From contig OY829328.1 of assembly GCA_963691655.1 (NCBI GenBank), positions 28,477,890-28,541,889 on the forward strand: a stretch of DNA of 64,000 nucleotides, given 5' to 3'. This stretch comes from Toxonevra muliebris. Its lineage: Eukaryota; Arthropoda; Insecta; Diptera; Pallopteridae. Every line of letters begins with the position of its first letter. Position 1 is the stretch's first letter. The notes under the pieces were generated by a model, which was not told the DNA's origin, did no database searches, and saw only the letters and a list, made by a program, of their open reading frames with translations. A program made the position numbers and the translations under genes. Below are positions 33,752 through 44,944 of the stretch, one piece after another.

Positions 33752-34642
33752 TTATTCTTTAAAGTATTGTCTATCGTTAGCCACAACCTTTTCCCATCTT
33801 TCTGGTAGCATACGGATTCCGCGTCGAAAGAACTCCTCATCTTTTGAGGCTATCCACGAATCGACCCATTTTTTGAGTTCTTCGAAAGAACGGAAGTGCT
33901 GTTCAGCCAGGCCATGTGTCATCGATCGGAACAAGTGGTAATCAAAAAGAGCAATGTCTGGAGAATACGGCGGGTAGGGTAGCACTTCCCATTTCAGCGT
34001 TTCCAAGTATGTTTTTACTTGCTTTGCAACATGCGGCCGAGCATTGTCGTGCTGAAGAATAACTTCGTCGTGTCTATTCTCATATTCTGGCCTCTTGTCC
34101 TTTAATGCTCGGCTCAAACGCATCAATTGTAGTCGGTAGCGGTCGCCAGTGATCGTTTAATTCGGTTTCAACAGCTCATAATACACGACACCTTTCATAT
34201 CCCACCAAATACACAGCATGAGCTTGGATCCATGGATGTTCGGCTTTGCCGTTGATGTTGATGCATGTCCGGGCGGTCCCCATGATTTTTCACGCTTTGG
34301 GTTATCGTAACGTATCCACTTTTCATCGCCAGTCACAATACGATGCAGAAAACCATTTCTTTTCTGTCGTTCAATCAACAGTTCACATGTGAAAAATCGT
34401 CGTTCGACGTCTCTCAGCTTCAATTCGTACGGTACCCAATTTCCTTGCTTTTGAATCATTCCCAATAATTTTTATCGTTTAGAAATGGTTGATTGATCAA
34501 CTCATAAAGATTCTGCAAGTTCTGCACAGTGAGGATAAGCTTCAGTGAGTAAACGATGTGCTTCAGTTGCGTTTTTCTTTAAATGGAAGAAGCAAATTAA
34601 AATTTCCCGCAAACGTTGTTTTGTTGGCACGAAATTCGACAT
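33752..34642 (-). pseudogene. mariner transposase pseudogene (mellifera-type)
   Basis: The minus strand starts with MSNFVPTKQRLREIL and ends RMLPERWEKVVANDRQYFKE. The catalytic D34D triad is still visible: TGDEKW, then QHDNARPHVAK, then YSPDIALFDYHLF, with 34 residues between the last two aspartates. The last block is usually APSD, here ALFD. It is broken by stops after HCAELAESL, within SKR*KLLGM and after ELLKPN, and about 45 residues of the N-terminal helix-turn-helix region are deleted between EAYPHC and AELAESL compared with a typical 345-residue protein. The subfamily name is from memory of motifs. No convincing TIR pair was found. Confidence 0.85.
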
Positions 34643-34751
34643 TTTCAGCTATAGTAAAACATTTCTGTAAAATTATGAAAATTATTTGACAGATCAATTC
34701 TTATAATATTTTTGGCGCTCTTCGAGATAGAATAGCTGTTTTCAAATAAAA

Positions 34752-34921
34752 AAAAATTCTTAACAGCCCCTGAAGACCCAATTTTTCCGATTTCAGGTCC
34801 ATATTGTGGGAGAATTAGATGTGATGGAGAAAAACTTAGGAAGCAGTCGTGATGAGCGACCCTGAGTTACTATAAAACCGTTGAAAAATCTCGCTCATAA
34901 AATTTTTGTTGCACTGTGTTA
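34752..34921 (-). repeat. Dispersed repeat J, copy 2
   Basis: Reverse-complement relative of 12094-12247, lying just beyond the 5-prime side of the mariner pseudogene. The shared blocks are AGCCCCTGAAGACC, CAGGTCCATATTGTGGGAGA and the GCACTGTGTT end. Confidence 0.72.
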
Positions 34922-36120
34922 TTATTGAGCCTGAATTTTATAAAATATGCACAAAATATTTTTCGGATCTAAAAGCCTCAATGGCATCTCACTATCAGTG
35001 AACTTTAACCATATCCGTCCCAGTATAGACATATGTAGATACACATGTATGGAAATGTGTAAAGGTTCTAATCTTTCATTTATGTGCAATAAATGTTATT
35101 TTTGTACTTTTGTTTTGCTTTTGTATTTATTTGCAATTTAGAAATTAGCAACACAAACGTGAACATTAACCCTTTAGTTTGTATACACGCGCACATGCTT
35201 TTCTATATACGTACTTGCATATTCATGTATCCCTATATGTACACAATTTAACTATTATTTCTAAATTCTGAGCAACTTCAGCTACGTACATATTTATCTG
35301 TAGTCAAACACACTGAGCGAAATCCGTATATAATCAACAACTAACAGAAGCAATTCGGTCAACAAAATTTTTATACTCAAGAAACCGATCGGAATAGTGA
35401 TCAAGCCTTTACTAGTTTCCATGAAGTTGGTTCATATCTTAAAGAAAATACAAAAATAAATGTTGAAGCCAAATATTTTACATTACCCACGCCCAACACT
35501 GATTCGCTCCACAGACAAAATTCAAAAAATTCATAGTATCAAAGCCTTACAAATTTTGTGTCATTTTAAAGGTAATACTCTAAAGAAGAAAATTCCAAAC
35601 TTGGCGAAAAGATAATTAGTGTAGGTGACAGAGCAGCTCAAAATCGACAAATTTTTCACAAAAATGGTGCTTAGTCCGATGAGCAAGAAACAAATTATGG
35701 ATATTCACGGGTTGATGCAACATGCTCTTGCCACGTTGCGAAAGTGCGGTTTGCGGAAGTTTGACACCTTTCTACCTTTGAATTCGAAAGAAGAATCCAA
35801 AATATTTTCATTATTTTTCAATGAGATTGTAATATTTTGACAGTTAAACTATTTCGCATCTCCAATATTTGCATTGAACGCTCATATCTTAGTGCTTTAA
35901 GACGCACTTTCGCACTTTTGCATCAATGCGTGAATACCCATATTAAGTTGTTAACGATATCTTCCCGAAATTTTCAATTTTGTATTTGCAATTTATCAAT
36001 GAAGTTTTTGATGTTATTTTTTAATCAAGTTTTAAAAACCTAAATATTCTGCATTGTTTCTGAAGCTAAGTATTTTTGAAAATACGAAAACAGAAAATTG
36101 ACGAATTTTGGGAGAGAAAA
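34922..36120. other. Gene-free stretch with an unplaced small frame at 35625
   Basis: A 71-residue frame at 35625-35840 (MTEQLKIDKFFTKMVLSPM...) has a fairly even amino-acid mix but no family I recognise and no splice context, so it is probably chance. TATGTACACA-type simple sequence is present near 35020-35060 and 35200-35240. Confidence 0.35.
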
Positions 36121-36269
36121 TCTAGAAGTTGTGTGAAAATATGCTCCCGGATTTTTTCTCAATTTTAGAAAGCACCTTACTTTATCGGAATTTGCAAAAA
36201 CATCCTCTGCTATCTTCCGCTCTCAGGGAATAATTCAATTTGAAAATAGGTCTACACACAACTTCTAGA
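36121..36269. mobile_element. Small MITE-like inverted repeat
   Basis: TCTAGAAGTTGTGTG at the left is an exact reverse complement of CACACAACTTCTAGA at the right, with about 120 bp between. The flanks are A-rich and no target duplication can be fixed. Confidence 0.5.
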
Positions 36270-37177
36270 CAAAAATTGAAAGCAAACTTTCTTTGTCAAC
36301 CCTTAAAGTATGCAATCATGCTGAAAAATAAATAAAAGTGTAAAAAGTCAAAAGTTGCATGCATGCATTAATATCACTTTTACACCAACATAAAAAGATT
36401 CCAATAAAAATTGTTTATCTTTCTGTGAAGTACAATATCAACATAAGTAAATAAAATAAATTTCTTGAAGATCAAACCACCCATTTTCCTATTATAGCTT
36501 GCCAAATATGACGAAAATTGTATCTTTAAGCTTAGTTCGTGGCTAAATCAAAACAGGCTTTTTAAGCAATGCTTGTAGGCTTCATTAGTCGATTAGGTTT
36601 TTGATTCAAGTAAAAGATTTTTATTTCGTCTATTACAAGCTTATTTAAACTGACCTTTCAGATTTAAGTTTAGTAACCCGAAATTTAATAGCACACTAAA
36701 TTTAAACAAAATCAGAACGCTTTTTCTAATTTTGTCCCATCATTGTATGAGATCAAGTTACTGTGCTCTCCCAACATAATATAATATATATATATTTGGA
36801 AACATTAAGATGATAAATTTTTTTCTTAGATTTTTACCTAAAACGTTTAAAATTCTTCATAAAAACACATATGACCCAAAAAAACTTACGTCACTACCCA
36901 GAATTTTATAATACGTTCCGCTATCCATAAATTAAAGTTTTAAACTGTTCTAATTTCAGATATCAATTCAGAATTAAATTAATGATACACATGTTTTAGC
37001 TCAGTTTAAAATTCAAGCCTCCTTCAAACTCGTCCTTTTCCTATTTACCACTGAATTCAGATTTTGAGTTGAATAACCCTTTAACGATCATCAGCTTTTC
37101 AAATAAATGAAATGAAATGGGTGTGCAAAATATAATTGATGTTTCCCATTTAAACGAAGAATTTTTGTCTCGGTATC
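36270..37177. other. Gene-free stretch
   Basis: AT-rich DNA without recognised features. Confidence 0.45.
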
Positions 37178-37180
37178 ATA

Positions 37181-37522
37181 AGGGTGCTCCTCTATGTCTA
37201 GTATAATTGCACGATAGCACGAAATGCAAAAATATTATACTAAATTATACTAGGATTTGAGACCGCACATTAACGTAGAACTGAAATATATTAGAAAATG
37301 TAAACACAGAGAGTGAGAGAGAGGCACAGAGTTGCATTTAATATACTACACTTCATTGCATTGAACATTTACATGGGTATCGCCGTAGGAAAAGTTTCTA
37401 AGTGTTGCAGAATGGATTGACGTGTATTTTGTTTTTGTTTCGTTGTACGGATTGGAAAGTTTTACTATTTGTGCTATCGTGCTACCGTGCAAGGGCATAT
37501 ACTAGACTTAGAGAATCACCCT
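37181..37522. mobile_element. MITE with ATA target duplication
   Basis: The left end AGGGTGCTCCTCTATGTCTA and the right end reversed (AGGGTGATTCTCTAAGTCTA) are inverted repeats; GTATA continues both, and a GCACGATAGCAC block is shared a little further in. ATA lies outside both ends (37178-37180 and 37523-37525). It is 342 bp with no coding capacity. The interior includes a GAGAGTGAGAGAGAGGC tract. Confidence 0.7.
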
Positions 37523-38545
37523 ATAGTTTTTTCGCTTTGGTTACAACGCTCCTTTGAGAACTCTTGTTCGCAACTGTGACTTCCGAGTCGTTATCGAAAT
37601 ATTGGAATGCTAGAAGACAAAAAATGCTTCTTTGTGTATTGCTTCCTAACTCCAGTTCAATATCTGATTCTTTCGATTATTTTTCTTGTCGTGTACTTAA
37701 GAGTGTGTGTGTATACATGTGTTTAGGTTTGATTTCCGGTCATCACGCACTCAAAATGAAGCTAATTGCTCACGTAGTCTTAATTTCAAAAAGAGGGAAA
37801 TAAACTAATACTCGAAATCTAAACTACTATGTTCATACTGTTTCTACATGTATGTATGTGAGCATGTAGTAGCTAAATATTAAGACAACATATAGTCATC
37901 TAGCAACAATAACAACATAATTAAAATAACAATGAAGCAAATGAATTAGTAAATGTATCTCTATACATATGTATGTAAATATTGTACATAGCAACAATAA
38001 AGCTAATCGGAAGACCACTCGAAACTACTATATGTGTACATATGTACATAGAGCCAACAAACCAAGAAACAAACGATATATAATACAAAAGGATAATTTG
38101 AAAATCAATATCTATTTTGCAATTAATCCTCTCACAAAACTTGAAGGAGTAAATTTTTTAAATTTTATCTTTTAGCAAAATCAGGTCGAGATCGAGAGTT
38201 AAGTGTATCTAACTTAAATGAAGCGTAGAAATATGTTTGAAATAACTTGAATACCTGCAATAAATAATTTGTATGCCTGGAAAAAACGATTTTCAACACA
38301 TTTTACCAAAAAAATTAATATTTTTTATTTTGTTTTTTGTTTTTTAGTAAAATTCAGCTATCATAGTTATTACGCTGGATCCGAAATTGTATTGCACAGT
38401 GTCAGTAATCATTACAAAAAATATTAACTTTTAAAGTCCATTTCCATTTTTTTAGAGCTACGTAAAAAAGAGCTTGTTTTTTTTCGTACTGAAAATTCAT
38501 TAAATGCTGGTTTTTTAATATATATATTTTTAACTTTCAATGTTA
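37523..38545. other. Gene-free stretch with TATG simple sequence
   Basis: Frames at 37564-37803 and 37969-38175 have no domain. ACATGTATGTATGTGAGC and CATATGTATGTAAATATTG tracts are present near 37846 and 37965. Confidence 0.5.
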
Positions 38546-38547
38546 TA

Positions 38548-38968
38548 GTATGTTCACATGGCGACTGAAAATTTGATTTTGGTGCCCAAAATCGATTTTT
38601 ACTGAAAATCCCTTGAAAATTGAATTTTCGTCATGGAACAATTGTCAAATGAAAATCTGATTTTCAGCCGATTTTCAGCGAAAAACGTTTTTTGGCTATG
38701 ATTTTTCGCTATGCAACTCTGTGTTTCTGAGAGAATTGAGAGAATGTTATGACAATATTCCATCTATTACAATATTTAGTACTTTTTTTTTGGTGTCTGC
38801 CAAACATGATGACATTAGCTATTTGTAAAAAGTGTGTGGAAAGTAAATGATCTCAAAAAAATGGAAAAAAAAATTTACAGATGAAAAATCAAATGCCGTC
38901 TGAACGACTTTTCTGAAAATCGAATTTTGGGCAACGAAACCCGATTTTCAACTTACATGTGAACACAC
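38548..38968. mobile_element. MITE with TA target duplication
   Basis: The left end GTATGTTCACATGGCGACTG and the right end reversed (GTGTGTTCACATGTAAGTTG) are imperfect inverted repeats. Similarity continues inward through GCCCAAAAT(T)CGATTTT on both sides. TA lies outside each end (38546-38547, 38969-38970). The interior is rich in GAAAATC/GATTTTC. It is 421 bp with no transposase. Confidence 0.7.
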
Positions 38969-38970
38969 TA

Positions 38971-40436
38971 TTAGTTTTAATAAATATTTCAAAAAAGTAA
39001 TAAGTGCTATCTTTTATTCGCGAACTGTTTATATTTTTGAGTTCAAAAATACTTAACAGAACTGAATATACAATGGGCATTTCCACAGAATTGTGGCATG
39101 AGACGAACATTTTTTTTTAAATTTTCTTTCATTGGTGGGAAAGCTAAGTTATTGCTAAAATATGTCACTATCTTAAACAAATGTGAAATTAGAACACTTG
39201 TTACCATTAATATGGTTGGCGTTGATTGAATTTACTGTATACGCAAGAAAAAAAAGCTAAGTGAATACCTGTTTTAAAGTTACGAAAATTGTTTGTTTTA
39301 TTTTGCACACAACAGTAACATAACTGTAATTTTCACTTTCTGACACTTTCATCGTAAATAATTGAAAGTTATATAAAGTTCGCACAAATAACACTACGAG
39401 ACAATATGAAGGTTGATTTTTATGAATCCAAATCTCTCAACGGTTTCCAATAGCACTAAGCCTACTTAATAACACTCCCACTGCGTTTCTCTACTTTAGG
39501 TGAAATAAGCGATTTTTTCATGGTCAAAGTCTACAATAGAGGTCATCTATATATTTATTAGTGTAACTACAATTTTATTCCAGAAGATCCAGAAGTGCTA
39601 CACTATCATATTATATATCAATTTAAAGAGTTTGACGAGTAGGTTAGCCAAAAATTATCAGATTTAAAATCGGTTAAGCCAATCCCAAAATCGGAGGTTT
39701 TTCAAAATTCTCTCATTGAACAAAGCATTGCATTCATCGTTGAAAAAATCATTGCTTAAGCGGGAGTAAATAATAAATAAGAGAAAGAGAGAAGACATGA
39801 GTAACGGCATCTCTCAGAATTATCTAACGAGTTATCTGCATATACAAATAACAAAACAAACACCAACGAGTAGTTTGGTTCTCTTTTGTTATTTGTTTTT
39901 CATTAAGAGATTTCTTCCGCAAAAAAAATTGCACCAGTTACTGGGGCCTTACCGACTAGTACAGATTTATTAGCTGTCAAAGTTTGTCATCTATAGAGGA
40001 CGTCATGACTGAAAGCTTTAACTGTAATCGGCACGGATTTAATAAAAAGAGTACTACCTAAATTATTTCCACCAGTATACAATTAAAAAACATAAAATTT
40101 AAACAAAAAGTTACTACGTTATATATTTGTGTATTATTTAACAGTTTAGATCAATTCTCACCATAAAAATTCATTTTTAAATACCAAAAATACAAATATA
40201 TTCCAGGAATCCACAATACTTTTGAAAAAATGGTCATGCTTTTTATGATATTAACTTTAAAAATAATAAATATTGTTCAAAAAAATAAATAATAATAAAT
40301 TTATATAGCAAATTTTTTATAAAAAATTGCTTAACAACATTCCAGTTTAAAACTGGAAAAAAATTTACTTTTTGGGGGATTTTTTTTTTTTTAACTATAA
40401 TTTTTATTACAAAATTGGTAAGAGATGCTATAAAAG
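38971..40436. other. Gene-free stretch
   Basis: AT-rich DNA; no gene, RNA gene or convincing terminal repeat pair was recognised. Confidence 0.45.
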
Positions 40437-41890
40437 TAGGATAGCCAGATTTTTACCCGGAAATTAGTACATTAGACGTTGGAAATCAGTGAAAATCAGT
40501 ACAGTTTTTAATGCTTTTATTACTTAATAATTTCCATGTAATATAGTAATATAAACGTCCTGAAACTTATCTCCGATTTTGTGTGTTCCTTTTATATTTT
40601 TTTCCTTCGTCAGTTGACAATGTTGATTACGTATCAGTTTCCATATTAAAAGAATTGTGAGAGCTGAGAACAATAATCAAATTCAATTAATAACAAATTC
40701 TTTCACTCATTTAAAAACTTACGTTAACCGACTTTTCTTCAATCAAATATTGCTTTTTTCCTCTCGATAGTAGCAACGCGTATGTATTTTATTTTACGAA
40801 CAATAAACAGAAAAAGAAACAAACATGGTGAGACGTCTGCAAAAACGTGTTTAAGACCATTAAGGTTAACTAAAAAATTCTTAAAATATCAATTTGAAAA
40901 AATCAGTACAAAATAAAAAATTAGTAGGGGAGTGTCGTCAGGGTTGGAGCATGTTTTGACTTTTGCTCATAACATCCGTTTAATGCCGAATTTTTATTAA
41001 TGTTGGATATCGATGAAAAGATCTCACAAATTGCGATGTTTTTGCTAAACTTTAAAATATAATTGGATTAATAGTTCAGGAGTTATAGGCATTTACAAAA
41101 AGCAAAAATTGTAGTCAGGATCGGAGCACTGTAGAAAATCAATTAGAAATAAAGGAATATGATTGAAAATAACATGAAACTCAAAGAAAAAGGAAAAATT
41201 ACACTTGAAAACCAGGAAAAGAGACTTGCAATCAGAATATAAATCCCTCTGTGTAAATTTTAAGGAAAATTTTATTTTCTATACACATACGATACGATAA
41301 AATGACACGAAAAACAAGCACGAGTGCAAAAAATTTATTTCCAAAGTCAAAACGCATCATTACAATAAAATTTTCAGTGTTCCGACCCTGATTACAAGCA
41401 CTACTCCGACCCTGAAAACACATGTCATTTAGCGTCGCATCATTTACAGTATATTCGCGTGATGCAAACACCATGAAATGCTACATATTTCCAGTTCTTA
41501 AACCTTATCAACCAATTTAAGTTAATTTACTTTAATTTTTGCATGTTATTTTTAAATTAATCCGCTTTTTCTGGCTCTATTAAAAAGTTTTTTTTACTCT
41601 TCTTTTAGCACGCGGTCACTCTTCTTCTTTTAACATACATATACACTTCACGCTCTGAACTCGAATTAGCATGAAAGTTTGCTTTCGTCATGATAATCAA
41701 GACTGTATATTAACTTAAAGAACGCCTGTGAGATATAACGGAAAAACGAAACTGTCCCGACCCTGACAGTGCCCCGACCATGACGACACTCCCCTACATT
41801 TTCGTGCTGATTTCGAGATAGCAAAAAATCAGTATTTAAAAAAATAATCAGGATATGTACTGATCAAATCAGTACGTCTGGCTACGCTAG
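40437..41890. mobile_element. Repeat element A, copy 1, carrying nested element B
   Basis: The left edge reads ATAGCCAGATTTTTACCC and the right edge reversed reads GTAGCCAGACGTACTGATT, a short TAGCCAGA inverted repeat. Internal text from about 40630 to 40926 and from 41795 to 41885 is shared with copy 2 at 53002-53470 (GATTACGTATCAGTTTC, TATTGCTTTTTTCCTCTCG, AAAAAATCAGTACAAAATAA, GTACGTCTGGCTAC). Copy 1 is interrupted by element B and lacks the 165-bp insertion seen in copy 2. No coding sequence is present. Confidence 0.72.
40927..41794. mobile_element. Nested nonautonomous element B with TA duplication and repeated terminal motif
   Basis: The inverted ends are GGGGAGTGTCGTCAGGGTTG (left) and, reversed, GGGGAGTGTCGTCATGGTCG (right). 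TA is duplicated at 40925-40926 and 41795-41796, and the uninterrupted site (TCAGTACATTTTCG) exists in the paralogous copy at 53401. Variants of the motif CAGGGTCGGAGCA recur inside in both orientations (about 41115, 41382, 41402, 41756 and 41770), an array like that of the pogo-like element. The minus-strand frame at 41232-41474 reads through these repeats and is not considered coding. Confidence 0.82.
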
Positions 41891-42254
41891 GTATAAGTAT
41901 CTTCAAAAAAAAAATTAAAAACAAAAAAAAAATTTTTGTTTTCCAATTTTAATGCAAGATGGCGACAGTAGAGTTCATCTCCGAAAAAAATCATTTTTGG
42001 TAGTAAGATGGATTTCGAGCTTTCTAATAAAGATAGAGATATATTTAATTTAATTTATTTGCTAGACATTTCTCTATAAGTGAAATCACCAAAAAGTGAA
42101 ACTTTCCCTTCCCCTTTTTTTTTATCTTTTTCCCTGAAAATCGAAAAAAAAACACATATTTTTGCATGGAACTTTTATTATAGAATAAAGGGGGAGAGAG
42201 CATTTCAAAATCAGTTCAAAAGAATTTGAGATATCAGTCTTACCAACGATTTCG

Positions 42255-42680
42255 AATAGGTTGTCAGTTTTTCAAAATTCCAAATGACGGATTTAATATG
42301 GCGAAAAGTTTTTTAAAAATTGATTCGATTAACTTGAAATCCGTTACTCGGGAGTAACGAATCTGATATCAGATTTTGAAAATGTAAAATGGGGGACCCA
42401 ATATGGTGGAAGAATAAAAAAAATGTATCGGATTCGCTTCAAACTCGTTAATAGCGAATTTTCGAGGCCTCCGGCGAATTGAATTGAATTTCAGATTTGT
42501 TATCGGCAATCTTGAAAACCCCCGAGTAACGAGTTTTAAGCGAATCCGATGAACATGAAAAATAGTCGGCCATATTGGATCACTGATTACGAATTTGATG
42601 TCAGATTCGCAATCAGCGACCCTGAAAATCCCTGAGTAAAGATTTTGAAGCTGTTTTCTCGAAAATTTGTTTTTCGACTT
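42255..42680. repeat. Degenerate tandem repeat with a unit of about 100-120 bp
   Basis: The phrases CGAATCTGATATCAGATT, CCAATATGG, CGGATTCGCTTCAAACTCG and the reversed CGAGTTTTAAGCGAATCCG recur with variation, together with CCCCGAGTAACGAG, GGCCATATTGGATC and GAATTTGATGTCAGATTCG. The units are imperfect and partly inverted. No function can be assigned. Confidence 0.5.
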
Positions 42681-42717
42681 TAGGTCTCTTTTTTAGTACA
42701 CCAAGATATAAATATAA

Positions 42718-43430
42718 AGGGTTTTCCATTAGGGACATAACAATTTCGTATCTTTGTACATAAAAACGCACTTTTAAACTTTTTTTAATGAACTGTCAAT
42801 GTCAAAAGGTTAGTTAAAGTCAACATTTTCATCATTGTTAAGTTCACGAACCAGCAACGTTTGAAAATTATTGAAAATTACTACCGAAATTCTGAGTCGG
42901 TGGTCGCCACTTCAAAAGCGCTTACTCCAATTTTCGGTCGTAATACCGTCATGTTACCGTCAATGGAGAACGCTATCGTGTTATGTTGGTAGATTATTTG
43001 TGGCCAGAATTGGATGAACTTGACATCAACGATATGTGGTTTCAACAACCAGCCGCACAGCAATCGTCACAATCAATTTATTTTAAGGCAAATTCGGTGA
43101 ACGTGTTATCTCGAGAAATGGTCCGGTGGAATGGCCGCCTTGTTCATGCGATCTAACGCCATTGGATTTCTTTTTATGGGGCTATATCAAGTCACTGGTC
43201 TATGCCAACAAGCCAGCAACTTTATACGAGCTCAAAGACAATATCAGACGCGAAATTGCCAACGTTCCGGTCAAAAGGTGTGCGAGAGTGGTGGAAAATT
43301 AGGTCCAAAGAATCGATCGCTGTAAATGGGCTCGTGGTGGTCATACGACCGAAATCGATGCAAAATGTAATGCTTTTTTCACTAATATTTGAACAATATT
43401 TGGCAATATTCTTGGAAAGTAACCCCAAAA
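42718..43430 (+). pseudogene. Tc1/mariner-superfamily transposase relic, internally deleted
   Basis: The plus strand begins near 42840 with FTNQQRLKIIENYYRNSESV, ATSKALTPIFGR: the helix-turn-helix head of a family common in insects. It then jumps to NGERYRVMLVDYLWPELDEL and DINDMWFQQ. At the position where relatives have FQQDGATCHTA the sequence reads FQQPAAQQSS, so that catalytic aspartate is gone. A frameshift leads to ERVISRNGPVEWPPCSCDLT, PLDFFLWGYIKSLVYANKP, with the last catalytic D retained, and REIANVPVKRCARVVEN. The middle of the protein, including the first catalytic D, is missing. The left edge GGGTTTTCCATTAGGG may be an end, but no partner was found. Frames at 43131-43447 are shadows. 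Confidence 0.75.
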
Positions 43431-43483
43431 TCAAAAAGAACGGTTGATTTCGAGGTTATCGTAAGTTATGGTGTACTCCTAAG

Positions 43484-44394
43484 CAAGGCCGTATTTACGG
43501 GGTGGGGGGGGGGAGGTTTTGGGGGTTCTGACCGCCCCCCCCCCCCCCGAATTGTGGAAACTTTATTCCAATTTTTTAGATTAATTGCCAATGGATGGAA
43601 AAAAAGTCAAAATAAAATCTATTTAACGATATTTTTTACTTCCATCGGTTTTTTATCTAAAAACTGAGCACTCCTGCATTCATAGTTTTTCTAGGTCAGT
43701 AACTGTTGATTTAAGGTTTCGTCCTGAATCAGTTTGAAAAGTTTAAAAATTAATAAAAATAATTATTTTTTTCCTAAAACGTTACGTGATGGGAAGTTTT
43801 TGACCTCAGATTCGTGTTCAACGTGAAAAATTCTTTCGCAAAAACTCCATCTTATTAGCAAAACCCATCTTAAAATTAATTTTATAACGCATTATTGCTC
43901 AGAGCACCACGACTAGAAAGATCTCTTTCAATGCTGTGACTTCACGAATTTAGGGAATATAAGCCAACCTCATCCGAGTTCCTTATCATTGATAATGGCT
44001 CAAATTCCCAATGATGATCATTTGAAAAAAATGAGCCTCTACTATTTTTGGTAATTTTTTTGAGGTTGGGTACATCATCAGAAGTGGGAAGTCAATGAAT
44101 TAATAAAATTATGTCCCTCACGATAAAAAAAATGCACTAGAATGCACATTGAATAATTATTTGAAAAAATTTAATTTGATTATTCTGGGAATTTTTTGTC
44201 ACTTTTGGCCATTTTTTTGAGGTTAAGATTAAAAAAAATCGGAAAACTTTTCCTAAAATTTTAATTTTATGGGGTCCATCAAATGTATCATCGATTTAAG
44301 TTATTGTATTTAAAAATCAGTTTGATAAAAATTATTTATGAATATTTTCTTCAAATGAAAACCCCCCCGAAAAAAATTTCTGGCTACGGCCCTG
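43484..44394 (+). mobile_element. Complete hAT-like nonautonomous element with 8-bp target duplication
   Basis: The element starts CAAGGCCGTATTTACGGGG and ends TTTCTGGCTACGGCCCTG; reversed, the end is CAGGGCCGTAGCCAG, so the termini are CA(A/G)GGCCGTA. CTCCTAAG stands immediately outside both ends (43476-43483 and 44395-44402), a perfect 8-bp duplication as hAT elements make. Just inside lie G-runs and C-runs at each end (43501-43550, 44361-44369). The 911-bp body has no transposase. It is the full-length reference for the truncated copies at 15240-16040 and 30490-31262. Confidence 0.85.
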
Positions 44395-44490
44395 CTCCTA
44401 AGGCAAAGGATCATGGAAAATACTGAAATTGTAATTATACCAAAAAACAATTTTTTTTTTTTTTTGAATGCTCGGCGACCAAATATGTTC

Positions 44491-44505
44491 GGACTGGAAC
44501 GTTAC
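44491..44505 (+). repeat. GGACTGGAACGTTAC motif, upstream copy
   Basis: The 15-mer GGACTGGAACGTTAC occurs here, 440 bp upstream of the IR start, and again as variants six times between 47276 and 48833 downstream of the gene. Its core AACGTT is palindromic. No terminal inverted repeat joining the two sides was found. Confidence 0.7.
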
Positions 44506-44944
44506 CCAGAAAAGAGTTAATTTGAAGTTCAGAAAATATCAAAATATTGTGTTTCCCCACTAATGTGCATATGTGTGCAAAACAATGCCATTCATGGAAG
44601 GATATTTGATTTCCAGATGTTCTCACATACAGTGCTGAAAAAAATGCAAATCTAATGGATATTTGATTTGAATGCGTATTTAATATTTGATTTGGTTTTA
44701 AAATCGTTTTATTTAAATGCTTAAGTGAAACGTAATGTAACTATAATTTAACAAAAGGTCTTTAGAGCTCATTGCACACATACGTACGTACGTAAGAGTT
44801 TTTAATGGAAATAAATAATAATATTTCACTTTAGTCTTTCTTCGATGAGTGCAGTGTTTACTACAGTGTTGTCTGCCGTTGTTTGGATAAATACATTTCG
44901 GAACTCATAATATCTACAAGGAAGAATTTTCAAAACTCTTTCAA

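Noticed and set aside
41232..41474. 80-residue minus-strand frame within element B
   Set aside because: It reads through the element's own motif repeats and does not resemble a transposase.
42255..42680. CRISPR-like or satellite array
   Set aside because: The units are irregular, partly inverted and diverged, with no constant repeat-spacer pattern.
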